Below, one piece after another: positions 52,942 through 61,935 of a stretch of 64,000 nt of DNA (position 1 is the first letter of the stretch; each line of letters begins with the position of its first letter). Both the position numbers and the translations under genes were made by a program. Source of the DNA: Clostridia bacterium. Lineage in GTDB: Bacteria; Bacillota; Clostridia; UBA1381. The notes beneath the pieces are model-generated. The model had not been told where the DNA came from, ran no database searches, and saw only the letters and a program-made list of their open reading frames with translations. Location of the stretch: positions 34,893-98,892 of the forward strand of contig JAGBHE010000054.1 in NCBI GenBank assembly GCA_017935675.1. The letters run 5' to 3'.

Positions 52942-54123
52942 ATGAAGAAAGGTTTTGCTGCCGTTTTCCTTGCGGTGCTCTGCACCTTTTTATTTTACGG
53001 CATCAGATATATGAAAAGTCCGCTGCTTACTCAGGAGGCAGTTTACGGGACATATGAGGAATCGGTTTACACGGATTGTTATTTTGTCCGTGAAGAAACC
53101 GTTTATTCCGCTCAAAGCTCCGGTACGGTTTATAACCATTACAGCGACGGCGCGAGAGTCGGCAAGGACGCCCTTGTATCAACCCTTTATACCGGCGAGG
53201 TAAGCGAAAGCCTTCTGCGTGAGCTGAGTACTATTGATAAAAAAATCGAAAATGCAAGAGCTTCGGCATTGTATGTAAATACGGCTGCTGAGGACGATTC
53301 AAATTTAGAAAACAGAATAGATGAATATAAGCTTAAAATAATTGAAGCGTCTGTTCATAACGATACCCGAAAAATATCTCAGTATAAAGCAGCGATAAAT
53401 GGTCTTCGTCAGGGAAGCGCCGTAATTTCCGTGGAAGCTGCGGTAGCGGGGCTGACGGCGGAAAAATCGGCGGCTGAGTCGAAAATCGGCGGCGTTAAGC
53501 AGGAGGTTTATGCCGGACAGTCCGGTGTTTTTTCGACTGTGCTTGACGGAATGGAGCATATACTTACCCCTGAAAAGGTTATGGAATACGGAGTCAGCGA
53601 CTTTAACGCCATAACCACTGTGACGGGAAAAACAGCGAACCAGACTGTAAATGCGGGAGACAGCATATGTAAAATCGTAAACAATCATCAGTGGTATGTG
53701 CTTTGTGCTGTTGCTTCCGAGCGCCTTGAAAATAAGAAAATGAATTCCTCCGTCACCATGCGTTTTGATGATATTCCCGGAGCTGAGGTGACGGGAAGAA
53801 TTGTATATATATCCGAGCCGCAGGACGGTAAAAACGTGCTTCTGATTGAAAGCACTCAGTATCTTGAAAGTGCGTATTCACTGCGAAGCAGCTCCATGGA
53901 GCTTGTTTTTAAAAGCTACAGCGGTTACAGAGTTCCCGTTTCGGCAATAAGAACGCGGGACGGAGTAAAAGGAGTGCTTGGCAGAAAAAATAATGTTGAG
54001 AACTTTTATCCGTGCGATGTTGTTTATACAAATGAAAGCGGAGAATATGTTATAATAAGGTCTCCCGAGAATGCAGACAGAAAGCTTGACGGTGTTGATG
54101 AATTTGTTCTTGGAGAAAGGTAG
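52942..54123 (+). CDS. HlyD-like membrane-anchored protein at the head of the division cluster
   Basis: 393 residues with one N-terminal membrane helix (~4-24) and a large external part. A lipoyl-like beta region (YFVREETVYSAQSSGTVYNH, residues ~48-68) is split from its partner half (ITTVTGKTANQTVNAGDSICKI, ~215-240) by a helical hairpin of ~100 residues. This is the layout of HlyD/RND membrane-fusion proteins. A beta-barrel-like domain ends the protein. In many Clostridia a gene of this kind sits just upstream of the yggS-sepF genes, which fits here. No transporter partner is adjacent, so a function in cell-envelope assembly is more likely than drug efflux (inference). Confidence 0.75.
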   Translation: MKKGFAAVFLAVLCTFLFYGIRYMKSPLLTQEAVYGTYEESVYTDCYFVREETVYSAQSSGTVYNHYSDGARVGKDALVSTLYTGEVSESLLRELSTIDKKIENARASALYVNTAAEDDSNLENRIDEYKLKIIEASVHNDTRKISQYKAAINGLRQGSAVISVEAAVAGLTAEKSAAESKIGGVKQEVYAGQSGVFSTVLDGMEHILTPEKVMEYGVSDFNAITTVTGKTANQTVNAGDSICKIVNNHQWYVLCAVASERLENKKMNSSVTMRFDDIPGAEVTGRIVYISEPQDGKNVLLIESTQYLESAYSLRSSSMELVFKSYSGYRVPVSAIRTRDGVKGVLGRKNNVENFYPCDVVYTNESGEYVIIRSPENADRKLDGVDEFVLGER

Positions 54124-54132
54124 GCTGATATT

Positions 54133-54822
54133 TTGATTGGCGAAAGGCTTGATGAGGTCAGAAGGGAAATTGCGCGCAGCGCTGAAAAAGCCGGGCGGAA
54201 GCCTTCGGATATTCTGCTTGTTGCGGTTACGAAAACTCACGGACCTGAAATGATAAATGAAGCGATTGAATGCGGAGTTACGGATATAGGAGAAAACAAG
54301 GTACAGGAAATACTTGACAAATACGATAAGGTGCTGCCTGTAAGATGGCATTTGATAGGTCATCTTCAGACAAATAAGGTGAAATATATAATCGACAAGG
54401 TTTGCCTTATTCATAGTGTTGATTCCATACGTCTTATGGATGAAATAGAAAGACAGGCTGAGATACATAATGTGTCTCAGGCAGATATTCTGATTCAGAT
54501 AAATATTTCCGGTGAGGAAACAAAATACGGAGCTGCGCCGGAGGAGCTGGATGCAATTCTAACCCATTGCGGTCAGCTGAAGCATGTTAAAATCAAGGGC
54601 TTGATGACTATCCTGCCGAAAGATTGCGACGATGTTACAAAGAGATTATTTTTTAATAACATAAGAACTATTTTTGTTGACAAGCAAACGAAAACATATC
54701 ATAATGTTAGCATGGAGTACCTTTCTATGGGTATGAGCGGAGATTTTGCCGCAGCTGTTGAGTGCGGTGCAAATATGGTTCGTATTGGAAGCAAAATTTT
54801 TGGTGAAAGAAATTATATATAA
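54133..54822 (+). CDS. yggS: YggS/YlmE-family pyridoxal-phosphate homeostasis protein
   Basis: 229 residues from a TTG at 54133, 9 nt after the preceding stop. Alanine-racemase-like PLP barrel with the PLP-binding lysine K34 in VAVTKTHGPE, the ENKVQEILDK and WHLIGHLQTNK motifs, and SMGMSGDFAAAVECGANMVRIGS near the end. It binds PLP and buffers the vitamin B6 pool rather than acting as an enzyme. Its place before sepF is the conserved Firmicute arrangement (ylmE-ylmF). Confidence 0.93.
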   Translation: MIGERLDEVRREIARSAEKAGRKPSDILLVAVTKTHGPEMINEAIECGVTDIGENKVQEILDKYDKVLPVRWHLIGHLQTNKVKYIIDKVCLIHSVDSIRLMDEIERQAEIHNVSQADILIQINISGEETKYGAAPEELDAILTHCGQLKHVKIKGLMTILPKDCDDVTKRLFFNNIRTIFVDKQTKTYHNVSMEYLSMGMSGDFAAAVECGANMVRIGSKIFGERNYI

Positions 54823-54840
54823 AAACGGAGGAGAAGGAAA

Positions 54841-55290
54841 ATGGGATTTGTTAGTTCAATCAAGGATTTTATCGGTGGGGAATCGGAGTATGATGATTAC
54901 GAAGATTACGAGGAGACTGATGAGTATGATGAAGAGCCGGCAACCGCAAAAAGAAGCTTTTCAAGGTTTTCATCAAGGCGTGATGAGGATTCACGCGAAT
55001 ACCAGCCCGAAAGTGATATTACCATTATAAAGGTAAGAAAGTTTGACGATTCAATGGCTATAGCCGATGTTCTTAAAACGCGCAGGCCTGTTATTTTTGA
55101 TGTTATCGAAATGGACAAGTCGGACGATGCCGAAAGAGTTGTTGATTTTATGGTTGGCGTTGTTTACGGACTGGATGGCAATATCAAGAGAGTTTCCGGG
55201 GGTATTTTTATTGCAACACCCAAGAATATGAAGATTAACAGTGATGAAATCAGAAAAAAGACAAGCAGCTCGCTAGGATTTGATTTGTAA
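54841..55290 (+). CDS. sepF: Cell division protein SepF
   Basis: 149 residues; GGAGGAGAAGG precedes the ATG. An N-terminal membrane-targeting amphipathic stretch (MGFVSSIKDFIGG) is followed by an acidic flexible linker rich in Asp, Glu and Tyr. The SepF core (~55-140: KVRKFDDSMAIADVLKTRRP, ERVVDFMVGVVYGLDGNIKR) polymerises into rings and tethers FtsZ to the membrane. Conserved neighbour of yggS and ylmH. Confidence 0.95.
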   Translation: MGFVSSIKDFIGGESEYDDYEDYEETDEYDEEPATAKRSFSRFSSRRDEDSREYQPESDITIIKVRKFDDSMAIADVLKTRRPVIFDVIEMDKSDDAERVVDFMVGVVYGLDGNIKRVSGGIFIATPKNMKINSDEIRKKTSSSLGFDL

Positions 55291-55368
55291 TTCCACCTCC
55301 TATTAAGGCGGCGTGTTTCACTGAAAACATTTAATTGCGGGCCCTTGGCCCTTATTGAAACTGGTTTG

Positions 55369-55398
55369 GGGATTGCCCGCCATGCGGCAATCCCTGTT
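55369..55398 (+). terminator. Hairpin between sepF and ylmH
   Basis: Perfect 9-bp stem GGGATTGCC (55369-55377) with its complement at 55386-55394, followed by TGTTTT. It probably works as a partial terminator or processing site, since the downstream genes lack an obvious promoter of their own. Confidence 0.55.
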
Positions 55399-55412
55399 TT
55401 AGGTAATATTTT

Positions 55413-56156
55413 ATGGATAAGGATAATAAACTGTTAAGCGGGGCAGAGGATTTGTACGGCCTTTGCGAAAAGCGGGGCTGTGCTGTTTTTTCTCGTTTTT
55501 ATGATGAGGCGGAGCAGACATTACTTTCGGACAGCGGACTTTTGCGCGGCGGCGGGATTTTTTTCGGAGGCCATTCGGAATGTGAAAGAAAAATTCTCGG
55601 CGTGTTTCCCGAATGGGAGGAGCCTTGCTATGAGAGCTTTCCGATTCGGCTTCTTAAAATAAGCTCCGGTTATAAAAAAACGCTGTCGCATCGCGATTAT
55701 CTCGGCAGCCTTATGGGGCTTGGTATAGAGCGTGACAGAATCGGGGATATTCTTGTATATGACGGCAGCGCTTGTGTTTTTGTGCATGAGTCGGTTGCCG
55801 TGTATGTAAAGGAAAGCCTGAATAAAATCGGGTCAGTCGGGGTAAGTGCGGATTTCGGCGAATTAACCGGCTTTGAATATCCGCCCCATCGTTTTGAAGA
55901 GATTGAAACCGTTGCGGCCTCACTTCGGCTGGACGCTGTTCTTGCAGCGGCATTGGGACTGTCGCGCAGCGAAGCGGCTGCTTTGACAGAGCGTGAGCGT
56001 GTCAGCGTAAATCACCGTATTCAGGCAGACTCTTCAAAAAAGGTGTGTGAGGGAGACCTTCTTTCCGTACGCGGCTTCGGAAGATATATCATCGGTGAGG
56101 CAGGCGGACAAACGCGAAAGGGAAGAATTCATCTGACCGTGAAAAAATATCTTTGA
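55413..56156 (+). CDS. ylmH: YlmH-family S4-domain RNA-binding protein
   Basis: 247 residues. An N-terminal ylmH-type domain (GGIFFGGHSECERKILGVFP) is followed by a central region with GSLMGLGIERDRIGDILVYD and a C-terminal S4 RNA-binding domain (LRLDAVLAAALGLSRSEAAAL, then GDLLSVRGFGRYIIGE). It binds the ribosome or rRNA and belongs to the conserved cluster between sepF and divIVA. The usual ylmG gene between sepF and ylmH is absent; a 122-bp non-coding stretch stands in its place. Confidence 0.9.
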   Translation: MDKDNKLLSGAEDLYGLCEKRGCAVFSRFYDEAEQTLLSDSGLLRGGGIFFGGHSECERKILGVFPEWEEPCYESFPIRLLKISSGYKKTLSHRDYLGSLMGLGIERDRIGDILVYDGSACVFVHESVAVYVKESLNKIGSVGVSADFGELTGFEYPPHRFEEIETVAASLRLDAVLAAALGLSRSEAAALTERERVSVNHRIQADSSKKVCEGDLLSVRGFGRYIIGEAGGQTRKGRIHLTVKKYL

Positions 56157-56199
56157 TAAATGACTTTGACGGTCTTTTATCGGACAGGGGGAAAAGAAT

Positions 56200-56583
56200 A
56201 TGCTGAAGCCTGAGGATATTCAGAGCAAGGAATTTGAAACCAAGCTTCGCGGCTATGACCGTGACCAGGTGGACGATTTCCTTGACGAGATTATTTCTGA
56301 TATGACGGTGCTTTATCGTGACAACACAGAGCTTACCGGCAGGGTAAAGCAGATGAGCGATGAGCTGGCGCTTTTTCGCGCCCGGGAAACCGAGGCTGAA
56401 AAAGCCATTGAGCTTGCAAAATATCAATGTGAGGAAATGAAAAAAAACGCTCAGCTTGAAGCAAAGGAGATTATTCAAAGAGCAAGGATTGAGTCAGAAA
56501 CCGTTCTTCACAATATTGAAAACAACAAGCTTAAGATGAAGCAGATTTGTACCGAGCTGCTTGAAAAAATCAATAATATGTAG
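56200..56583 (+). CDS. divIVA: DivIVA-family cell division / polarity protein
   Basis: 127 residues, short for the family. The DivIVA N-terminal membrane-curvature domain is clear (LKPEDIQSKEFETKLRGYDRDQVDDFLDEI), followed by a coiled coil of about 90 residues. It localises to the septum and cell poles. GGGGGAAAAG precedes the ATG. Upstream gene: ylmH; downstream: ileS, as in other Firmicutes. Confidence 0.92.
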   Translation: MLKPEDIQSKEFETKLRGYDRDQVDDFLDEIISDMTVLYRDNTELTGRVKQMSDELALFRARETEAEKAIELAKYQCEEMKKNAQLEAKEIIQRARIESETVLHNIENNKLKMKQICTELLEKINNM

Positions 56584-56668
56584 CAGCAATATGCTGTGAC
56601 TGATATATTTTTGCATTTAAGTGGGTGCAGTCGCGCCCTATTACCTATTGACGAGAGGATTGAAGAAG

Positions 56669-59600
56669 ATGTACAAAAAAGTATCAACGGATCTGAATTT
56701 TGTCGGCCGCGAAAGAGAGGTGCTTGAATTCTGGAAGGAAAATGACATTTTCCGGAAAAGCATTGACGAGCGTGCAGACGGTGAAACATATACGTTTTAT
56801 GACGGACCTCCGACAGCTAACGGCAAGCCGCATATCGGTCACGTTCTTACGCGTGTAATCAAGGATATGATCCCCAGATACCGTACAATGAAGGGCTATA
56901 AGGTTTTGAGAAAGGCAGGATGGGACACTCACGGCCTGCCTGTTGAGCTTGAGGTCGAAAAAAAGCTTGGTCTTGACGGAAAGGAACAGATTGAGGAATA
57001 CGGTCTTGAACCTTTTATAAACGAATGCAAGGAAAGCGTTTGGAAGTATAAGGGGATGTGGGAGGACTTTTCCGGCATTGTCGGCTTCTGGGCTGATATG
57101 GATGACCCATATGTAACATATAATAACGATTTTATAGAATCCGAATGGTGGGCGCTTAAGAAAATATGGGACGATGGTCTTCTTTACAAGGGACATAAGA
57201 TTGTACCGTACTGCCCGCGCTGCGGAACGCCTCTTTCAAGCCATGAGGTTGCCCAGGGCTACAAGGATGTTAAGGAAAAATCCGCAATTGCAAAGTTTAA
57301 GGTTAAAAACACTGAAAACGAATATATTCTTGCATGGACAACAACACCGTGGACTCTTCCGTCAAATGTTGCGCTTTGTGTAAATCCGGAAGAATATTAT
57401 GTTAAGGTACGCTGCGGCGAAGACATTTATATATTAGCCGAGGCTCTGGCGGAGAGCGTGCTTAAAGCAGAATTTGAGGTTCTCGACAGAAAGCTCGGAA
57501 AAGAGATCGAAAATACGGAATATGAGCCGCTTTTTGATTTTGTGAAGCCGGCAAAGAAGGCATATTATGTTGTTTGCGACAGCTATGTAACGCTTACGGA
57601 CGGTACAGGTATTGTTCATATAGCACCGGCATTCGGTGAGGATGACGCCAAGGTGGGCAGGAAATATGATCTGCCATTTGTTCAGCTTGTCGACTCAAAG
57701 GGAGAGATGACAAAGGAAACATCATGGCCGGGAATGTTCTGCAAGGATGCCGATAAGGAAATATTCAAGGATCTTGAAAGCCGCGGGCTTTTGTTTGCAG
57801 CCCTGCCTTTTGAGCACTCATATCCCTTCTGCTGGAGATGTGATACACCGCTGATTTATTATGCGCGTGATACATGGTTTATAAAAATGACAGAGGTTCG
57901 TGACAGACTTATCAGGAACAACAACACCATTAACTGGATTCCCGAGAGCATCGGAAAGGGACGGTTCGGAGACTGGCTTGAAAATGTTCAGGACTGGGGA
58001 ATCAGCCGTGACAGATATTGGGGAACACCTCTTAATATCTGGGAATGCGAATGCGGACACCGTCACAGCATCGGCTCAATTGAGGAGCTCCGTTCCATGA
58101 GCGATAACTGCCCTGAGGATATAGAGCTTCATCGTCCGTACATTGATGCTGTAACAATAAAATGTCCGGAATGCGGAAAGCAGATGAAGAGAGTTAAGGA
58201 GGTTATCGACTGTTGGTTTGATTCGGGTGCAATGCCGTTTGCACAGTGGCATTATCCCTTTGAAAATGAAGAGATATTCAATGATAATTTCCCTGCGGAT
58301 TTCATCAGTGAGGCTGTTGACCAGACAAGAGGCTGGTTCTATTCTCTGCTTGCAATATCGACTCTCATTTTTGATAAAGCACCGTATAAGAATGTAATTG
58401 TTCTCGGTCATGTTCAGGACGAAAACGGACAGAAAATGTCAAAATCAAAGGGCAATGCAGTTGACCCGATAGACGCGCTCAATGAATTCGGCGCCGACGC
58501 CATAAGGTGGTATTTCTATTCAAATTCCGCACCGTGGCTGCCTAACAGATTTCATAAGGATGCGGTTGTTGAGGGACAGCGTAAATTTATGGGTACGCTT
58601 TGGAACACATATGCGTTTTTTGTGCTTTATGCAAATATAGACGAGTTTGACCCAACAAAGTACACTCTTGATACAAAGTCGCTGGCACCCATGGATAAGT
58701 GGCTTTTATCAAGGCTGAATACCGTTGTTAAAACAGTGGACAGCTATTTGTCCGAATATAAGATTACGGAGACAACAAGGGTTCTTGATGAGTTTGTTGA
58801 TGAACTGTCAAACTGGTATGTAAGACGTTCAAGAACAAGGTTCTGGCTTAAGGATATGCCTCAGAGCAAAATCAATGCGTATATGACTCTTTACACAGCC
58901 CTTGTTACAATCGCAAAGACAGCAGCGCCGATGATTCCCTTTATGGCTGAGGAAATTTACAGGAATCTTGTATGCTCTGTGGATGAAACAGCTCCCATAA
59001 GCGTTCATCTTTGTGATTTCCCGGCATATGACGAGAGTTTTGTAGATTCTGAGCTTGAGAAAAAAATGGATGAAGTTCTTAAGATTGTCGTCCTTGGAAG
59101 AAGTGCAAGAAACAGCGCCAATATAAAGAACAGACAGCCTGTCGGGAAAATGTTCATAAAGGCAGAAACACCTCTTGAGGATATGTACTGCGATATAATC
59201 AAGGATGAGCTGAATGTTAAGACGGCTGAGTTTACCGATGATGTAAGCGGCTTTACATCATACAGCTTCAAGCCTCAGCTGAGAACTCTCGGCAGACGTT
59301 TCGGCAAGAATATCGGCGCAGTCAAGGAGATCCTCGGCGGACTTGACGGAAATAAGGCGATGGATGAGCTTAAGAGCAGCGGAAAGCTTATCATTACCGT
59401 AGACGGAAAAGACGAAGCGCTTTCTGAAGAGGATTTGCTTATTGAATCCGCTCAGACTGAAGGCTTTGAGGCAAGCTCCGAAAATGGAGTCACCGTTGTT
59501 CTTGACACCAAGCTTACACCGGAGCTTCTCCGCGAGGGAATGCTTCGTGAGGTTGTCAGCAAGGTTCAGACAATGCGTAAGGAAGCCGGATTTGAGGTTA

Positions 59601-59779
59601 TGGACCATATTCGTCTCGGAATTGACGGAAACGATAAAGTCTATGCCCTTGTGTCGGATGCATGGGATTATGTAAAAAATGAAGTGCTTGCCGAGGAACT
59701 TTCCGCAGGCGAGCTTAAATATGCAAAGGTGTGGAGTATTAACGGAGAAAATGTCACATTGAGCGTAGAAAAAATATGA
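56669..59779 (+). CDS. ileS: Isoleucyl-tRNA synthetase
   Basis: 1036 residues from the ATG at 56669 (GAGAGGA upstream; an earlier in-frame ATG at 56621 lacks one). Class I synthetase with HIGH at residues 55-58 and KMSKS at 589-593, an editing domain between them (TTTPWTLPSNVALCVNPEEYY), zinc-type cysteine pairs (CPRCGTPLS; CECGHRH with CPECGKQMK) and an anticodon-binding domain (~650-830). The length and the GWDTHGLPVELEVEKKLG opening resemble the eukaryote-like type 2 IleRS common in Clostridia, associated with mupirocin tolerance; that subtype call is tentative. No T-box leader fits in the 85-bp gap upstream. It ends at a strong terminator. Confidence 0.95.
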   Translation: MYKKVSTDLNFVGREREVLEFWKENDIFRKSIDERADGETYTFYDGPPTANGKPHIGHVLTRVIKDMIPRYRTMKGYKVLRKAGWDTHGLPVELEVEKKLGLDGKEQIEEYGLEPFINECKESVWKYKGMWEDFSGIVGFWADMDDPYVTYNNDFIESEWWALKKIWDDGLLYKGHKIVPYCPRCGTPLSSHEVAQGYKDVKEKSAIAKFKVKNTENEYILAWTTTPWTLPSNVALCVNPEEYYVKVRCGEDIYILAEALAESVLKAEFEVLDRKLGKEIENTEYEPLFDFVKPAKKAYYVVCDSYVTLTDGTGIVHIAPAFGEDDAKVGRKYDLPFVQLVDSKGEMTKETSWPGMFCKDADKEIFKDLESRGLLFAALPFEHSYPFCWRCDTPLIYYARDTWFIKMTEVRDRLIRNNNTINWIPESIGKGRFGDWLENVQDWGISRDRYWGTPLNIWECECGHRHSIGSIEELRSMSDNCPEDIELHRPYIDAVTIKCPECGKQMKRVKEVIDCWFDSGAMPFAQWHYPFENEEIFNDNFPADFISEAVDQTRGWFYSLLAISTLIFDKAPYKNVIVLGHVQDENGQKMSKSKGNAVDPIDALNEFGADAIRWYFYSNSAPWLPNRFHKDAVVEGQRKFMGTLWNTYAFFVLYANIDEFDPTKYTLDTKSLAPMDKWLLSRLNTVVKTVDSYLSEYKITETTRVLDEFVDELSNWYVRRSRTRFWLKDMPQSKINAYMTLYTALVTIAKTAAPMIPFMAEEIYRNLVCSVDETAPISVHLCDFPAYDESFVDSELEKKMDEVLKIVVLGRSARNSANIKNRQPVGKMFIKAETPLEDMYCDIIKDELNVKTAEFTDDVSGFTSYSFKPQLRTLGRRFGKNIGAVKEILGGLDGNKAMDELKSSGKLIITVDGKDEALSEEDLLIESAQTEGFEASSENGVTVVLDTKLTPELLREGMLREVVSKVQTMRKEAGFEVMDHIRLGIDGNDKVYALVSDAWDYVKNEVLAEELSAGELKYAKVWSINGENVTLSVEKI

Positions 59780-59788
59780 TAGTGATGA

Positions 59789-59826
59789 GACGGAACAATA
59801 GACCTGAAACTTGTTCCGTCTTTTTT
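59789..59826 (+). terminator. Terminator after ileS
   Basis: Perfect 10-bp stem GACGGAACAA (59789-59798) with TTGTTCCGTC (59811-59820), followed by six T residues. Confidence 0.93.
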
Positions 59827-59843
59827 ATATAACACATGGGGTC

Positions 59844-59872
59844 GAACACAAGGGGACGGTTCTCTTGTGTTC
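59844..59872. repeat. Palindromic repeat, ACAAGGGGAC family, copy 2
   Basis: GAACACAAG and CTTGTGTTC are complementary 9-nt ends of a 29-bp unit. It is identical to 62013-62041 and close to the inverted pair at 30805-30875. Confidence 0.85.
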
Positions 59873-59879
59873 CGGTGAT

Positions 59880-60292
59880 GTGAGAGATCGACGGTTAATT
59901 AACGCTTCTTACTCGATTGCGGTAATACAACACATTTTCCAGGAAATTTATGTATGGCTGCAATGATGCCGTCCTTTTTCTTTTTTTGACAATACATATA
60001 TCGGTAATCAAGTGGATTTAGGCTATTTCGCGTATTGTTTATATGTGGAGATTGTGATATAATTGAAAATGATAAATTGGAATTTGAAATCGTTAAAATC
60101 TTAGACTTTTACCACTCATTATAGGGTGATAATAAAATCCTCAAAAAGAATTGAAAACAAAGGGTTTATCGCAATTTGCTCATCTTATCCTTTTATACGA
60201 TTTCACACAAGTTTATTCTTGCTACCGTATCTTATAAGGGCAAAAACAAGGGAAGAAAATTAACCGTATTTGAAATTAGGAGGTTGACAAGT
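59880..60292 (+). other. Long AT-rich intergenic region with a promoter and a partial leader element upstream of the GrpB-like gene
   Basis: No gene is seen from 59873 to 60292. A promoter TTGTTT (60035-60040), 17-bp spacer, TATAAT (60058-60063) starts a leader of about 220 nt. Near its end (60215-60255) the leader contains a block shared with the leader elements at 60882 and 63169 (ATAAGGGCAAAAACAAGG). It also has AAATTGGAATTT near 60073, a motif repeated before the first methyltransferase gene. Confidence 0.55.
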
Positions 60293-60805
60293 TTGGAAGG
60301 TGTTGAAAGATATAAGGTAAAGTTAATTCCGCATAATCCAGAGTGGGAAAAAGAATTTATAATGGTTAAGGGAGAGTTAATAAATTGCTGGGGTGCTAAT
60401 GTAATTGATATCCAACATGTGGGTAGTACTGCAATTAATGCTATTTGTGCAAAACCCATTCTTGATGTAGCAGTTCAATTAGAATCAATTCAAAATATGG
60501 ATATAGATGCGTTAACAGATATGGGATATGATTATTGCGGCTCTCGTCAGGGAAATGAAAAATATCATCTATTTGTACTTCGGGATTGTAATCAAATGTC
60601 ACTCAGACATATTCATTGTTATGATAAAACGGAAAGAGAGTTTGATTTATTAGTAAGTTTTCGCGATTATTTAAATACTCATATAGAGGATGCTTTACAT
60701 TATCAAAATATAAAAATAAGGCTTGCAGAACAATATCCTAACGATAGAAATGCGTATACGCAGGGAAAAGAGGAGTTTATCAAGGATATTTATAGTAGAT
60801 TATAA
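60293..60805 (+). CDS. GrpB-family nucleotidyltransferase-like protein
   Basis: 170 residues from a TTG at 60293, with AGGAGG 9 nt upstream; the frame is open earlier but that part is leader. GrpB/YqkA-type domain: VKLIPHNPEWEKEF opening, then IQHVGSTAINAICAKPILDV, the nucleotidyltransferase-like GS-x-D core, and REFDLLVSFRDYLNTH near the end. Proteins of this family are small, often mobile and of poorly known function. Codon use is AT-richer than in the neighbouring division cluster. It is the first of four isolated genes in the tail of the window. Confidence 0.85.
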   Translation: MEGVERYKVKLIPHNPEWEKEFIMVKGELINCWGANVIDIQHVGSTAINAICAKPILDVAVQLESIQNMDIDALTDMGYDYCGSRQGNEKYHLFVLRDCNQMSLRHIHCYDKTEREFDLLVSFRDYLNTHIEDALHYQNIKIRLAEQYPNDRNAYTQGKEEFIKDIYSRL

Positions 60806-60881
60806 ATTCTGTGAGTTGAATAACTGCTCTATCTTTTATATTGTTATTTTATGTTCACTATCCGATAGGGAGAAATAACTT

Positions 60882-61130
60882 CCTTGCGCAAATCAAGTTT
60901 GTGCAAGGGGTGTATTTCGCTCTCAAACGCCAAAGGTCTATTACCCGCCGAAAAAGCGGTTTAGCGTTCTAAGAAAAGGAGTTTCCCTTGTTTCGGCTCA
61001 TAAGGGCAAAAACAAGGGAAAAGCCATAAGGTTTGAGCATTGAACAAGCAAAACGCGTTGAAAACGCAGGTTTTTTAGAGGACGACTAAGGTAAATTGGA
61101 ATTTACAAGCCCATCGCATACAATAAGGAG
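60882..61130 (+). ncRNA. Candidate leader RNA family 2, copy 1
   Basis: About 250 nt upstream of the first methyltransferase gene, roughly 75% identical by eye to 63169-63423. It shows a stem CCTTGCGC (60882-60889) with GTGCAAGG (60901-60908), then CCCTTGTTT (60985-60993) pairing with AAACAAGGG (61010-61018) or alternatively CCCTT with AAGGG (61002-61006). A terminator-like hairpin GCGTT/AACGC (61055-61067) is followed by six T residues (61071-61076). Mutually exclusive pairings before a terminator look like an attenuator (inference). Confidence 0.6.
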
Positions 61131-61138
61131 TATTGCTA

Positions 61139-61921
61139 ATGTCAAATTATCTTAATGAGTTTTATACAAATCATTGCAATGAGGATGAAAGATTATCTTT
61201 AAGGCATAGTCGAACGGAGTTTATAACAACAATTAAGTATATAGAAAAATATCTTAAAGAAGGTGATAAGATTATAGAAATAGGTGCTGGAACTGGTGCA
61301 TATAGTCATTATCTTGCTCAAAAAGGGTATGAAGTAGATTCTGTAGAATTGATTGAACATAATATAGAGATATTCAAAACTAAGATACTCCCAAATGAAA
61401 GAATTACAATTAAACAGGGCAACGCATTGAATTTGAGCGAGTACTCGGATGAAACTTATAATATAACTTTACTGCTGGGACCAATGTACCACCTGTATAC
61501 CGAAGAAGAACAATTAAAGGCTTTAAGCGAAGCAATAAGGATTACGAAAAAAGGCGGTATTATTTATGCTGCTTATTGCGGTAATGATGCATGTGTAATT
61601 CAGTTTGCTCTATTAAAAGGCAAGATTATAGAAGAACCATACACACATTTAATAGATAAAGAATTTAAATGCGCATCTACACCGGAAGAAATCTTCCAAT
61701 TACACAGAAAAGAAGATATAGACTTTTTAATGTCTAACTTTGATGTAGAAAGATTGCATTTTATTGGAACAGATATGATTTCCCGTTATTTTAGTGATAA
61801 GATTAACGAAATGGCAGATGAGGTTTATAATAAATATTTGGAATACCACTTATACATATGCGAAAGGAATGATATGATTGGTCTAAGTAATCATTTCTTG
61901 GATATATTTAGGAAGAAATAA
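61139..61921 (+). CDS. Class I SAM-dependent methyltransferase
   Basis: 260 residues from the ATG at 61139 (AAGGAG 8 nt upstream; a TTG two codons earlier is too close). SAM-binding motif I IIEIGAGTGAYSHYLA (~residues 45-60), an acidic motif II region (VDSVELIEHN), and motif III-like NITLLLGPMYHLYTEEE with KKGGIIYAAY. The target is not evident; small molecule, tRNA or an antibiotic-related target are all possible. It stands alone between repeated non-coding elements. Confidence 0.85.
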   Translation: MSNYLNEFYTNHCNEDERLSLRHSRTEFITTIKYIEKYLKEGDKIIEIGAGTGAYSHYLAQKGYEVDSVELIEHNIEIFKTKILPNERITIKQGNALNLSEYSDETYNITLLLGPMYHLYTEEEQLKALSEAIRITKKGGIIYAAYCGNDACVIQFALLKGKIIEEPYTHLIDKEFKCASTPEEIFQLHRKEDIDFLMSNFDVERLHFIGTDMISRYFSDKINEMADEVYNKYLEYHLYICERNDMIGLSNHFLDIFRKK

Positions 61922-61935
61922 AATCAAACAGGTAA

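Noticed and set aside
56584..56668. T-box leader for ileS
   Set aside because: The GTGGGTGCAGTCGCGCCC stretch resembles a T-box fragment, but the 85-bp gap cannot hold a stem I and specifier loop.
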